Shown in pieces: positions 33,752 to 42,278 of a stretch of DNA of 64,000 bases. The notes under the pieces are model-generated. The model did not search any database, was not told the DNA's origin, and was given only the letters and a program-made list of their open reading frames with translations. Each line of letters opens with the position of its first letter. Position 1 is the stretch's first letter. A program made the translations under genes and the position numbers. This stretch comes from CBDAKK01 sp965196605 (lineage in GTDB: Bacteria > Spirochaetota > Spirochaetia > WTKD01 > G963693115): positions 124,001-188,000 of the forward strand of contig CBDAKK010000004.1 of assembly GCA_965196605.1 (NCBI GenBank), in the 5' to 3' direction.

Positions 33752-35233
33752 ATGAACAAAAGTGTTTTTATTATTAGCAAATTCGTGCTTTTTGTGCTGT
33801 TGATGTCACTGGTGGCCTGTGCTCAAACACCCGTGGACGGAGGTAAGAACAAGCCTCTCGTACCTCCAGGCATCACCGCTAAAGTGGCTAAAGTAAGTGA
33901 CAAGCTTGATAGCGCTGGAAATGTTAAACCTCATGCATTTGCAAACGGGGGCTACACGAGAGTTGATTGGGGCGTTACTTCGCCTAAAAAAGTAGGCACG
34001 GGGGCTTTTGAAGGCAACAAAATTAAGGAAATTACCTTGCCTGATTCAGTTACTGAGGTGGAAGAAAACGCGTTTAAGGGCAACCCACTTACCAAGATTA
34101 CCTTAAATCCCCAAAGTACGCTCAGCATGAAAACGGGGGCTTTTGCAACAAGTGCCGCCAAACTCACGGTGTACGTAAAGAATAATAAGGCCTTGCAAAG
34201 CTCGACCACAGCAGCAGACATTGCCAATATATTTGGAAAGAAACCCGCCTCACAGTTAGAATTTAATGCTGATGCGTCAGACTCAGGCACACAAAGTACA
34301 GTAAACACTTTAAACCAAAAAGCGGCGGAGACAGAAAACCTACATGAAGTTAGCTTGGTGGTTGGTGGCGCGCCTTATGCAAAAGAATATACCGACGGTA
34401 GCAGTAGCTATACTCCGTCTGTAACACCAACAAAAACGGGATATAAGTTTAAAGATAATACGTGGTATACAGACGCAAGTCTCACAAGCACATTTGCACC
34501 AAAGCAAATCTCTACTGACACTACCTTGTATGGAGCCTGGACTCAAAAAAAATTCAAGGTTTATTTTGAGCCCAACAAAGGTGAATATAGTGGTGCAAAT
34601 GCTCAAAATGCTAGCGATATAAATACTCAAGAAATTATATACCAGCAAAAGGCTACAAAGCCAGCACACGACCCAACAAGACAGGGTTATACGTTTCGCG
34701 GTTGGTTTGAGATGGAAGAGAAGGTCTGGTTGAATGGCGTCGGGTACGGGTACCGCTTAAAATCTGATCCATTTGATTTCGACAACACCCCCATTATTCA
34801 GGACGTGCACTTGGTCGCAAGTTGGAAAGACACAACAGCACCTACAATCTCTGCAGTAGCAATAACGAATAAACTAAAGACAGCACAGTCAAAAATTTAC
34901 AAACTTGGTGAAACAATTGAGATTACCGTTACCTTTGACGAAGCGGTGAATGTTAACCCTGTAACAGCTCAGGGGCTGCCAAGAATAAAGCTAACGATAG
35001 GCTTAAAGACAGTTTTCGCCGATTACAAACGCGGGTCAAATAGCAAAAAACTTGTGTTTGCATACACAGTGAAACAGGGCGATAAAGGTAGCATTACGAT
35101 TGGGACGAACTCGCTAGAGTTGAATGGTGGAATTATTAAGGACATGAGCGGAGGTAATGATGCAAAGTTAAGTCATGGGATTCCTAACCTGCAAGTACAG
35201 TACACGGTAGACGGAACTCAAAAAAGTCCGTAA
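33752..35233 (+). CDS. BspA/InlB-repeat surface lipoprotein (paralogue)
   Basis: The 493-residue protein begins with a lipoprotein signal, 'MNKSVFIISKFVLFVLLMSL' then lipobox 'VAC'. A short BspA leucine-rich-repeat region follows (residues about 75-130: 'GAFEGNKIKEITLPDSVTEV', 'NAFKGNPLTKITLNPQSTLS'), then two B-repeat-like units with 'PTKTGYKFKDNTWYTDASLT' and 'PTRQGYTFRGWFEMEEKVWL', and a C-terminal Ig-like domain ('TAPTISAVAITNKLKTAQSK', 'TIEITVTFDEAVNVNP') shared with the preceding gene. It is an intact, shorter version of the neighbour, with the same promoter, signal peptide type and 3' flank, so the two arose by duplication. It should sit on a membrane surface. Ligand unknown. Confidence 0.88.
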   Translation: MNKSVFIISKFVLFVLLMSLVACAQTPVDGGKNKPLVPPGITAKVAKVSDKLDSAGNVKPHAFANGGYTRVDWGVTSPKKVGTGAFEGNKIKEITLPDSVTEVEENAFKGNPLTKITLNPQSTLSMKTGAFATSAAKLTVYVKNNKALQSSTTAADIANIFGKKPASQLEFNADASDSGTQSTVNTLNQKAAETENLHEVSLVVGGAPYAKEYTDGSSSYTPSVTPTKTGYKFKDNTWYTDASLTSTFAPKQISTDTTLYGAWTQKKFKVYFEPNKGEYSGANAQNASDINTQEIIYQQKATKPAHDPTRQGYTFRGWFEMEEKVWLNGVGYGYRLKSDPFDFDNTPIIQDVHLVASWKDTTAPTISAVAITNKLKTAQSKIYKLGETIEITVTFDEAVNVNPVTAQGLPRIKLTIGLKTVFADYKRGSNSKKLVFAYTVKQGDKGSITIGTNSLELNGGIIKDMSGGNDAKLSHGIPNLQVQYTVDGTQKSP

Positions 35234-35310
35234 TGGTTAAACCATTGCGCGGCTTTTAAAGTTGCATTCCATGTTCTCAAGCTCATGGAGCTTGAGGGCA
35301 TGAGACAACT

Positions 35311-35341
35311 AACGGGGGGCTTATGCCTCCCGTTTTTTTTT
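35311..35341 (+). terminator. Rho-independent terminator after the second repeat lipoprotein
   Basis: The same AACGGGGGGC-TTAT-GCCTCCCGTT stem and T run as at 33445. The preceding CTCAAGCTC hairpin is also repeated. The 3' flanks of both genes (33361-33477 and 35235-35343) are clearly homologous. Confidence 0.9.
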
Positions 35342-35342
35342 A

Positions 35343-36385
35343 ACACACACGGGGTTGTGTGTGGGGGGAGTATCCCACAGCGGCGCTTATGCAATAGTTT
35401 GCATCCCCTCGCTACGCTCGTGAGCGTCCTCACAGCCGTGCCATGGACGGTGAGCAGCGCGCTCACACAAACTTACTTCCATACAATCTTCATATTTGCG
35501 CAGAGTATCTACGTTATTACTGCTTTAGCACACAGGATGTTTTTTGCTATAAGCTCCATCTCTGTGTCGCACCGTCCATGGCGCCCCCTCAGCCCCCTCC
35601 ATTGGGGCGGTCGTTTGCTCCGCTCCATTTAACGTTTCTAGCCGCTCGCCTTCGGCTCTCGACTTTGATGCGAATACTCCATGTCTGCTACGCTGCGCTC
35701 CGCAATCTGAATGTCAGCATCCTCTCGCTACGCTCGCGACTTTGGTACTTGCTATAAGCTCCATGTCTGTGTCGCGTTGCGACACTTATTTTAATCGTTT
35801 CTAGCCGCTCGCCTTCGGCTCTCGACTTTGATGCGAATACTCCATGTCTGCTCCGCTGCGCTTCGCAATCTGAATGTCAGCATCCCCTCGCTACGCTTGT
35901 GACTTTGGTGCTTTTTAATACTTGCGCACAGTATCTATGTCATTACTGCTTTAGCACACAGCATGCTTTTTTCTTTGATGCAAGCTCCATGTTTGCACCG
36001 CACAGCGGTGCTTATGCAGTAGTTTGCATCCCCTCGCTGCGCTCGCGACTTTTTGGTACTTTTGCTATAAGCTCCATTTCTGTGTTGCTGCGCAACACTT
36101 ATTTCAATTGTTTCTAGCCGCTCGCGCTTTTCAGCGCTCCCGACTTTTCTTTTTTACATCCATACAGCCGTGCCATGGACGGCACGCATTGGCTGCCAAG
36201 GATGGTAAAAAGAGAAAAGAAAGTACAGCCGTCCGAGGCATCATCATAGTGCAACACGCTGCTTGGCAACCTACAGCGTGAGCTATATCACACACGGCGT
36301 GCAGCCTCACGCGCATAGCGCATGAACAGAGTCTTATTCAAAGGGGGGCGCGGGGGCAGCTCCCCCCACAAAGGCAACTTTGCGG
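35343..36385. repeat. Long hairpin-module cluster upstream of argG
   Basis: About one kilobase without a gene, built of reverse-orientation modules. Present are a G-hairpin (near 35360); CGCTACGCTCGTGAG hairpins (near 35410, 35730, 35890 and 36035); the ~75-bp spacer module (near 35455-35535); and GTGTCGC-GTT-GCGACAC (about 35771), GTGTTGC-TGC-GCAACAC (36082-36098) and GCACCGC-ACA-GCGGTGC (about 35997) stems with the same flanks. It also has the GTGCC-ATGGAC-GGCAC stem near 36168 and a terminal GGGGGCAGCTCCCCCC hairpin close to the argG -10 element. Confidence 0.85.
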
Positions 36386-36389
36386 CACA

Positions 36390-36398
36390 TGATATAAT
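36390..36398 (+). promoter_or_regulatory. Extended -10 promoter of argG
   Basis: TGA-TATAAT ends seven bases before the argG ATG at 36406, predicting a leaderless transcript. The preceding bases are the end of a repeat module, so the repeat supplies the -35 region. Confidence 0.55.
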
Positions 36399-36405
36399 TG
36401 CAATT

Positions 36406-37674
36406 ATGGGCGCAAAAGATAAAATTGTACTTGCATATTCGGGTGGACTTGATACGTCCATTATTATTCCGTGGCTGAAGGAGCATTATAATAATGCTGC
36501 AATATATGGCATTTGTGTGAATGTTGGACAGTGCGAGGATTGGGATGCAATAATCGCGAAGGGGAAGGCTTCGGGGGCTGTGGATGTTGTGGTGCGCGAT
36601 GTGCGCAATGAGTTTGTGGAGGAGTATATATTCCCCATGTTGCGTGCGGGCGCTGTGTATGAGCGAAAGTACTTGCTGGGTACGTCTATAGCGCGGCCTT
36701 TGCAGGCAAAGTGTCAAGTTGAGTACGCGCGCGAGTTGGGTGCTGCAAGCCTTGCGCACGGGTGTACGGGCAAGGGTAATGACCAAATACGCTTTGAGCT
36801 TGCTTACAAGGCGCTTGCACCAGACTGTAGCATTATTGCTCCGTGGCGCATGTGGAACATACGTTCACGCGAAGAGGCCATAGAGTATGCGCAGCGTCAT
36901 GGCATTCCCTTAGGGGACGTGAACAAAACCAACATATATTCGCGAGACGAGAATGTGTGGCACACGAGTCATGAGGGTGGCTTGCTTGAAAACCCGTGGA
37001 ATAGGCCTGAGGAGTCTATGTTTTTGCGGAGTAAGGCACCGAGTGAGGTTGTAGACGCCGAAGAGGAGTTGTGTATTCGCTTTGAACAGTCTAGGCCTGT
37101 TGCGCTTAATAACAAAGCCATGGGTTTGTTTGAGCTTATAGAAACGCTTAATGCTGTGGCGGGTGCGCACGGTATTGGGAGGGCAGACATTGTAGAGACG
37201 CGGCTTGTGGGCATGAAGAGCCGTGGGGTGTATGAGACGCCTGCGGGCACGGTCTTGTACGAAGCCTTGAGTGAACTGGAAATGATAACGCTGGATAAAG
37301 ACACGCTTGCTATGAAAAACATGCTGGCGCTTAAGTACGCTGAGGAGGTGTATGCTGGGAAGTGGTTTAACCATTTTAGAAAGGCCATGGACGCGTATAT
37401 GCAAGAGGCCTCGCGTTATGTGAGCGGTGAGGCGCGCCTTGTGTTGCACAAGGGGCGTGTGCATGTTGTGGGGCGTAAATCTGAGTATTCCTTGTACAGT
37501 GAGGACATTGCTTCGTTTGGTGAAAGTTCATATGACCACAATGACGCTACGGGTTTTATAAACTTGTATGGGCTTAATACGGGCATGCAGGCAATGGTGC
37601 GCGCGGACAAGGCCTTTAAGGCTACGGAGCAAACCAAGCTGCTTAAGGAAATGGCGAACTTTTCAAAAAAATAG
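36406..37674 (+). CDS. argG: Argininosuccinate synthase
   Basis: The 422-residue protein begins 'MGAKDKIVLAYSGGLDTSII' with the ATP pyrophosphatase P-loop SGGxDTS. It continues with 'AHGCTGKGNDQIRFELAYKA', the conserved citrulline/aspartate-binding stretch, and 'NIYSRDENVWHTSHEGG' and 'YETPAGTVLYEALSELEMIT', all typical of ArgG. It joins citrulline and aspartate using ATP in arginine synthesis. The frame is open upstream to 36322, but that stretch is a repeat module; the start at 36406 matches the family N terminus and the promoter spacing. It is a single-gene unit flanked on both sides by hairpin repeats. argH is not in this window. Confidence 0.97.
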   Translation: MGAKDKIVLAYSGGLDTSIIIPWLKEHYNNAAIYGICVNVGQCEDWDAIIAKGKASGAVDVVVRDVRNEFVEEYIFPMLRAGAVYERKYLLGTSIARPLQAKCQVEYARELGAASLAHGCTGKGNDQIRFELAYKALAPDCSIIAPWRMWNIRSREEAIEYAQRHGIPLGDVNKTNIYSRDENVWHTSHEGGLLENPWNRPEESMFLRSKAPSEVVDAEEELCIRFEQSRPVALNNKAMGLFELIETLNAVAGAHGIGRADIVETRLVGMKSRGVYETPAGTVLYEALSELEMITLDKDTLAMKNMLALKYAEEVYAGKWFNHFRKAMDAYMQEASRYVSGEARLVLHKGRVHVVGRKSEYSLYSEDIASFGESSYDHNDATGFINLYGLNTGMQAMVRADKAFKATEQTKLLKEMANFSKK

Positions 37675-37679
37675 TCCAC

Positions 37680-38316
37680 AGCTGCCATGTTTGCGCCACA
37701 CTCACACAAACATACTTCCATACAATCTTCATGCTTGCGCACAGCATCTATGTCATTATTGCGTTAGCACACAGGATGTTTTTCTTTGATGCAAGCTCCA
37801 TGCTTGCGCGTAGTACCTATGTCATTACTGCTTTAGCACACAGGATGTTTTTTGCTATAAGCTCCATCTCTGTGTCGCGTTGCGACACTTATTTTAATCG
37901 TTTCTAGCCGCTCGCCTTCGGCTCTCGACTTTGATGCGAATACTCCATGTCTGCTCCGCTGCGCTTCGCAATCTGAATGTCAGCATCCCCTCGCTGCGCT
38001 CGCGACTTTTTGGTACTTTTGCTATAAGCTCCATTTCTGTGTTGCTGCGCAACACTTATTTCAATTGTTTCTAGCCGTTCGCTACGCTCTCGACTTTTCT
38101 TCTCTTGCGTCCTCACAGCCGTGCCATGGATGGCACAGATTGTGCGCCATGGATGGTAAAAAAGAAAAGAAAAAACGGCCATCAAAATGGATAGCATATT
38201 TAGAATAGTTGCTTGGCAACACACCGCTTGAGCTACAAAAACAGACGCTCGCGCGTAGCGCAGTACCGTGTCTTACCTCAAGGGGGGGGCGTGGGGGCAG
38301 CTCCCCCACAAAAACA
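37680..38316. repeat. Hairpin-module cluster between argG and a convergent gene
   Basis: No gene in these 640 bases. Two copies of the spacer module ('ACACAGGATGTTTTTC') are followed by GTGTCGC-GTT-GCGACAC (37872-37888), CGCTGCGCTCGCGAC, GTGTTGC-TGC-GCAACAC (about 38039), an inverted GAGAGCGTAGCGAACGGC element, GTGCC-ATGGAT-GGCAC (38121-38136) and a final GTGGGGG-CAGCT-CCCCCAC hairpin that ends within a few bases of the next gene's stop codon, where it could act as a transcript end. Confidence 0.85.
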
Positions 38317-38318
38317 AA

Positions 38319-39524
38319 CTATTGGTTTGCGTTCTTCATTTTTTCTTTAAAGTAGAAGACTCTGTTTTGAACAAAAACGGGGTTAAGAACTTCAATAGTC
38401 CCATCGGCATGCGTAGTAACTGCGCCAGCAGACACAAGCTCTCCAAATGCTTCCGTGCCTTTTTTGTTCATCATGCCTGAGTGATGAAGTAGATCTTTCA
38501 TGGTCATGCCCAAAGCCACGGGGTTTTTGTCTATCGCTATATCATTTTGTTCTATAAAAAGAAGCAATGCGTCATAAAGGCGCTCATGTCCTTCGGGTAG
38601 CATAACGTTGGCAATTTGCCGGTAAATAAACCACAGTCTATTGGCAAGCACCGTAGTAATGCGCGTAATAAGAGATGGTTGACGCTTTATGACTGTGGGA
38701 AAATTTTCATTGCTTATTACCAGTAAAGAGGAGTCTTTTTCAGTAATGGCAATTGCAGAGCGTGGTTTGTTTTCTAAAAGCGCCATCTCGCCAAACAAAC
38801 TCCCTTTTTGTAATACCGCAAGGGTAATTTCAGAATTTTTAGATATCTTGCAAATTTTCACGCTGCCACTTTGTAAAAAGTACATGGTGTCGCCCGGCAT
38901 GGCTTCCGAGAAAATCATTGTCCCTGCAGGTATATTACGCATCATTTGGGAAATGTCTTCTTCTAAGAAAAAATCTTGTTCATTATAATTTTCTTTTAAA
39001 GCATTGAGTTGCGACTTTGCATATTCAAGTTTATGGTGCTGATTTACATTTTTTATAAAGTGATAATAGGCAAAGGCTGCGGGTTGCACTTGATCTTGAG
39101 AACCATAATATTCGGCAACATCTAAAAGATGATCAAGCCCCACAATTGCTTCATGGTGATGCTTAAAAGATATCTTCGTGAGCATGCTGTCAAGTTCTCT
39201 CACTTTTTTTGAAAAAGAAAGGATGATTTTTTGTACCAAGGAAGGCTTTTTTTGTATGAGGTAATCGTATTGATTTTTCTGAACTACTATTAATTTACAG
39301 TCGGATTTTGTTAGAGCCGTAAACATTTTTCGTTTGCCCGTAAGCGCAGATTCAACACCAAAAAAATCTCCAACGCCTAACTTGACATTTTCATAGCCCG
39401 GTATGTTAATGTTCTGAGACAACTCTACTGTTCCCTCAGCAATAATGTAGAAAGCGCCGGTGCTTACTTCGCCTTCTATGGTAACGTATGAACCACTTTT
39501 GTATAGAGCAGATTCTATTGACAT
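38319..39524 (-). CDS. Protein with two cyclic-nucleotide-binding domains
   Basis: The 401-residue protein has two CNB (Crp-like) beta-roll domains. The first is at residues about 10-110 ('YVTIEGEVSTGAFYIIAEGT', 'LGVGDFFGVESAL'). The second is at about 195-310 ('AMPGDTMYFLQSGSVKICKI', 'GSLFGEMALLENKPRSAIAI'). The phosphate-binding cassette in the second (F-G-E-M-A-L-L-x-x-x-P-R-S-A) is intact; the first lacks the arginine-containing version. A helical linker lies between them and a C-terminal helical segment ('DLLHHSGMMNKKGTEAFGEL') could be a winged-helix DNA-binding part. Its ATG directly abuts the glyA stop (TAAATG), so the two are coupled. Regulator versus scaffold cannot be decided. Confidence 0.82.
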   Translation of the reverse strand: MSIESALYKSGSYVTIEGEVSTGAFYIIAEGTVELSQNINIPGYENVKLGVGDFFGVESALTGKRKMFTALTKSDCKLIVVQKNQYDYLIQKKPSLVQKIILSFSKKVRELDSMLTKISFKHHHEAIVGLDHLLDVAEYYGSQDQVQPAAFAYYHFIKNVNQHHKLEYAKSQLNALKENYNEQDFFLEEDISQMMRNIPAGTMIFSEAMPGDTMYFLQSGSVKICKISKNSEITLAVLQKGSLFGEMALLENKPRSAIAITEKDSSLLVISNENFPTVIKRQPSLITRITTVLANRLWFIYRQIANVMLPEGHERLYDALLLFIEQNDIAIDKNPVALGMTMKDLLHHSGMMNKKGTEAFGELVSAGAVTTHADGTIEVLNPVFVQNRVFYFKEKMKNANQ

Positions 39525-40835
39525 TTATAAACCCTTCTTCCGCATTGGGAATGTGCTCGTAAATTTCTTTACGGCATTGGCAATTTTTAGCAGGGTTGAT
39601 GTGTCCCCGCTACTCTTCAGTGCATCAACAATAAAGCCCGCCACGACATGCATGTCGTCTTCGTTCATTCCGCGAGAAGTTAGTGCAGCAGTGCCAAAGC
39701 GCACTCCAGAGGTAATAAAGGGAGATTCAGGGTCAAATGGTATGCCGTTTTTATTTGCTGATATATTGGCCTCGTCAAGATACCGTTCAGCATCTTTGCC
39801 CGTAATATGTAGGTTTCGTAAGTCCGTAAGTAGCAAGTGATTATCAGTGCCACCACTTACAATGCGTATGCCTCCATCAGAAAGCGCGCTTGCAAGCGCA
39901 CGGGCGTTTTTTACAACTTGCTTTTGATATATTGCAAAGCTTGCTTCCATGCATTCTTTAAATGCGACTGCCTTTGCCGCAATTACATGCATAAGGGGGC
40001 CACCTTGTATTCCGGGCATGGTGGCGGAATTCAATATTTGCGAGTAGGTTTTTAACTTACCGGAGGGGCTTGCAAGTCCAAAGGTGTTTTCTTTATCTTC
40101 TCCTGCAAGTATGAGCCCTCCCCGAGGTCCACGAAGCGTTTTATGCGTAGTGGTTGTTATTACGTCTGCATGTGGTACTGGAGAAGGGTGTTCTCCTGCA
40201 GCAACAAGCCCCGCAATATGCGCCATGTCCACCATTAAGAGTGCCCCGTGCTCACGCGCTATGGAAGCAAATTTTTCAAAATCTATAATGCGAGAATACG
40301 CAGATGCTCCTGCAATAATAAGTTTAGGCTTATGCTTTTGCGTGGCTTTTTCTATTTCTTCAAAGTCCAGTAACTCGCTTTCTTTATTAACACCATAAGA
40401 GACCGCGTGGTAATTTTTTCCAGAAAAACTTACCTTTGCACCGTGGGTGAGGTGTCCGCCATGAGCAAGGTCCATACCTAGTATGGTATCTCCCGCATTC
40501 AAAAAACCTACATATACCGCGGTGTTTGCAGAACTCCCCGAGTGGGGCTGCACATTTGCGTAGCTAACTCCAAATAATTTTTTTGCCCTTTCTATGGCAA
40601 GCAACTCCGCCTTATCAACAACTTCACAGCCACCATAGTAACGCTTGCCGGGGTATCCTTCAGCATATTTATTGGTAAGCGTAGAACCAGTTGCCTCTAT
40701 TACAGCGGTACTTGTAAAGTTTTCGCTTGCTATCATTTCTAACTTGATGTGTTGTCGTTCTGTTTCTTCTTGTATAATCTCGTAAATATCATTGTCAACA
40801 GTAGCAAGGTTTTCTTGATTTTGATTGTAATTCAT
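39525..40835 (-). CDS. glyA: Serine hydroxymethyltransferase
   Basis: The 436-residue protein interconverts serine and glycine with tetrahydrofolate, using PLP. It has 'IKLEMIASENFTSTAVIEAT' near the start, 'NKYAEGYPGKRYYGGCEVVD', and the PLP lysine in 'VITTTTHKTLRGPRGGLILA' near residue 235. C-terminal 'FDPESPFITSGVRFGTAALT' is also characteristic. A TATACT hexamer lies nine bases before the ATG. The downstream double-CNB gene begins immediately after the stop. The protein is cytoplasmic. Confidence 0.97.
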   Translation of the reverse strand: MNYNQNQENLATVDNDIYEIIQEETERQHIKLEMIASENFTSTAVIEATGSTLTNKYAEGYPGKRYYGGCEVVDKAELLAIERAKKLFGVSYANVQPHSGSSANTAVYVGFLNAGDTILGMDLAHGGHLTHGAKVSFSGKNYHAVSYGVNKESELLDFEEIEKATQKHKPKLIIAGASAYSRIIDFEKFASIAREHGALLMVDMAHIAGLVAAGEHPSPVPHADVITTTTHKTLRGPRGGLILAGEDKENTFGLASPSGKLKTYSQILNSATMPGIQGGPLMHVIAAKAVAFKECMEASFAIYQKQVVKNARALASALSDGGIRIVSGGTDNHLLLTDLRNLHITGKDAERYLDEANISANKNGIPFDPESPFITSGVRFGTAALTSRGMNEDDMHVVAGFIVDALKSSGDTSTLLKIANAVKKFTSTFPMRKKGL

Positions 40836-40844
40836 CTCTTTAAT

Positions 40845-40850
40845 AGTATA
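40845..40850 (-). promoter_or_regulatory. glyA -10 element
   Basis: TATACT on the reverse strand, nine bases before the ATG at 40835. The short leader would be about two to three nt. An AAAGAG lies between them, overlapping the predicted start of transcription. No -35 is evident. Confidence 0.4.
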
Positions 40851-41002
40851 GGATTATTAAACAATTGTCTACGAAAGATGACAATATGCGGCAATAGTAA
40901 AGAAGCTATGTCGATAGAGGGAATAGAGAGAGGAAAAGAAAAAGGAATCTCAGTATGCTTACAAAGCAAGCATGAAACGCTGGTGCTTAAAAAGCATTAG
41001 CA

Positions 41003-41008
41003 TATAAA
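41003..41008 (+). promoter_or_regulatory. -10 element of the MFS transporter gene
   Basis: TATAAA ends ten bases before the ATG at 41019. No convincing -35 is seen. The 183-bp gap to glyA otherwise holds nothing recognised. Confidence 0.35.
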
Positions 41009-41018
41009 TACATTGCAT

Positions 41019-42266
41019 ATGAAAAATACACCCATACCCAATAGAGTTCATTACTTAATTGTGTGGTCCACAGTATTTCTCTCAATAAGAATGCTTGTAG
41101 GTTCTACTTCTGCCATGTTTCTGCTTTCTCGAGGGTTGCGGCTAGAACACATCATCGTATTAAAGGCCTTTCAAGCCATTGTCATAGTTCTTGTTGAATT
41201 TCCCATTGGGTACTTTGCTGACCGCGTGAGCAGAAAACTGTCCGTGCAAATTTCTGTTGGGTGTTGCGTATTGTGGCTTGGTTTAACCGCATATTCGCCG
41301 TCTTTGCGGTGGTTGTACTATGGAGAGTTTTTCAATGCGCTTTCAATAGCCTTTTTAAGTGGCGCCTTTGAAGCAATAATTATTAAGGAGTATCAAGAAA
41401 CGCATGGCCCTCAAGAGAGTTTGGAAAACTTTCTTGGGAAGGTGAAATCCATAAATTTTGTAGGAATTTTCATTGCTATTATAGCAAGTTCCCTTTTCTT
41501 TAGCACGACTTCCAGTTTTTTTTGGTGGTTGGGCGCTATTGTTTTGATAATGCAATTGGTGTTCTTTTCTTCAGCTATTCCTAAACACAAAGAAGAAGCA
41601 GACAAAAAAGAGGAGGGGCAGCTACCAAAGTTTTCTCTATTTATCAATGATGTAAAGACTATATGGGGTTATTGTGTGAAAGAAAAGCTATTTATGCGGT
41701 TTTTCTACATGCAGATTTTCATAAGTATATATTTTCAATTTATACTGCAGTATTGGCAGCCTATATATGAGATATACTTGAAGCACTTTGGGCTTGAGTA
41801 TGCTCGGGTTTTATTTGGACTTATGTTTGCTGCCATTACCATAGCGCAGGCAATTGCGGGATTTGTGATACAAAAATTACCAAGGCGCTTTGAATTTTAT
41901 AGAGCATATGGCGTAGTGTTTTTGTGCTCAATAATAAGCATGTATGTGGGAATTATATATTCATCCTTCTTTGTAATAGTGTCGCTCTTCCTTGCTTTTT
42001 TCAGCATGGCTTCGTTTGAAATACTCCTTTCGTCCTCCATAAGCCATGTAATAAGTGATACGCTTCGCGCGTCTTTTTTGTCGCTACTCTCAATTACAAT
42101 ACGACTTGGCATTGTTGCAAGTGCCCTTGTTCTGCCGTTTTTGTTGAGCGTATACAACTTGACTTTTTTTGCGTTTCTCGGGCTTTGCCTTGCGCTTACT
42201 GTGCTCTTTATGCCTCTCGATAAATACCGAAATATGCTCTATAAAACAAAGAGGGCGCGGGAATAA
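41019..42266 (+). CDS. Major facilitator superfamily transporter
   Basis: The 415-residue integral membrane protein has about 12 hydrophobic segments. The MFS loop 2-3 motif appears as 'EFPIGYFADRVSRKLSVQIS' (residues about 60-80), close to the GxxADRxGRK signature. Later helices include 'SFFWWLGAIVLIMQLVFFSS', 'FFYMQIFISIYFQFILQYWQ' and 'FLSLLSITIRLGIVASALVL'. Substrate is not evident. A TTG six bases earlier (41013) is in frame; the ATG at 41019 is preferred. The stop is 12 bases from the stop of convergent leuB, with no hairpin between. Confidence 0.88.
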   Translation: MKNTPIPNRVHYLIVWSTVFLSIRMLVGSTSAMFLLSRGLRLEHIIVLKAFQAIVIVLVEFPIGYFADRVSRKLSVQISVGCCVLWLGLTAYSPSLRWLYYGEFFNALSIAFLSGAFEAIIIKEYQETHGPQESLENFLGKVKSINFVGIFIAIIASSLFFSTTSSFFWWLGAIVLIMQLVFFSSAIPKHKEEADKKEEGQLPKFSLFINDVKTIWGYCVKEKLFMRFFYMQIFISIYFQFILQYWQPIYEIYLKHFGLEYARVLFGLMFAAITIAQAIAGFVIQKLPRRFEFYRAYGVVFLCSIISMYVGIIYSSFFVIVSLFLAFFSMASFEILLSSSISHVISDTLRASFLSLLSITIRLGIVASALVLPFLLSVYNLTFFAFLGLCLALTVLFMPLDKYRNMLYKTKRARE

Positions 42267-42278
42267 GTACCATAATTT

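Noticed and set aside
42267..42278. A terminator between the MFS gene and convergent leuB
   Set aside because: The gap is only 12 bases and no hairpin with a T run is present.
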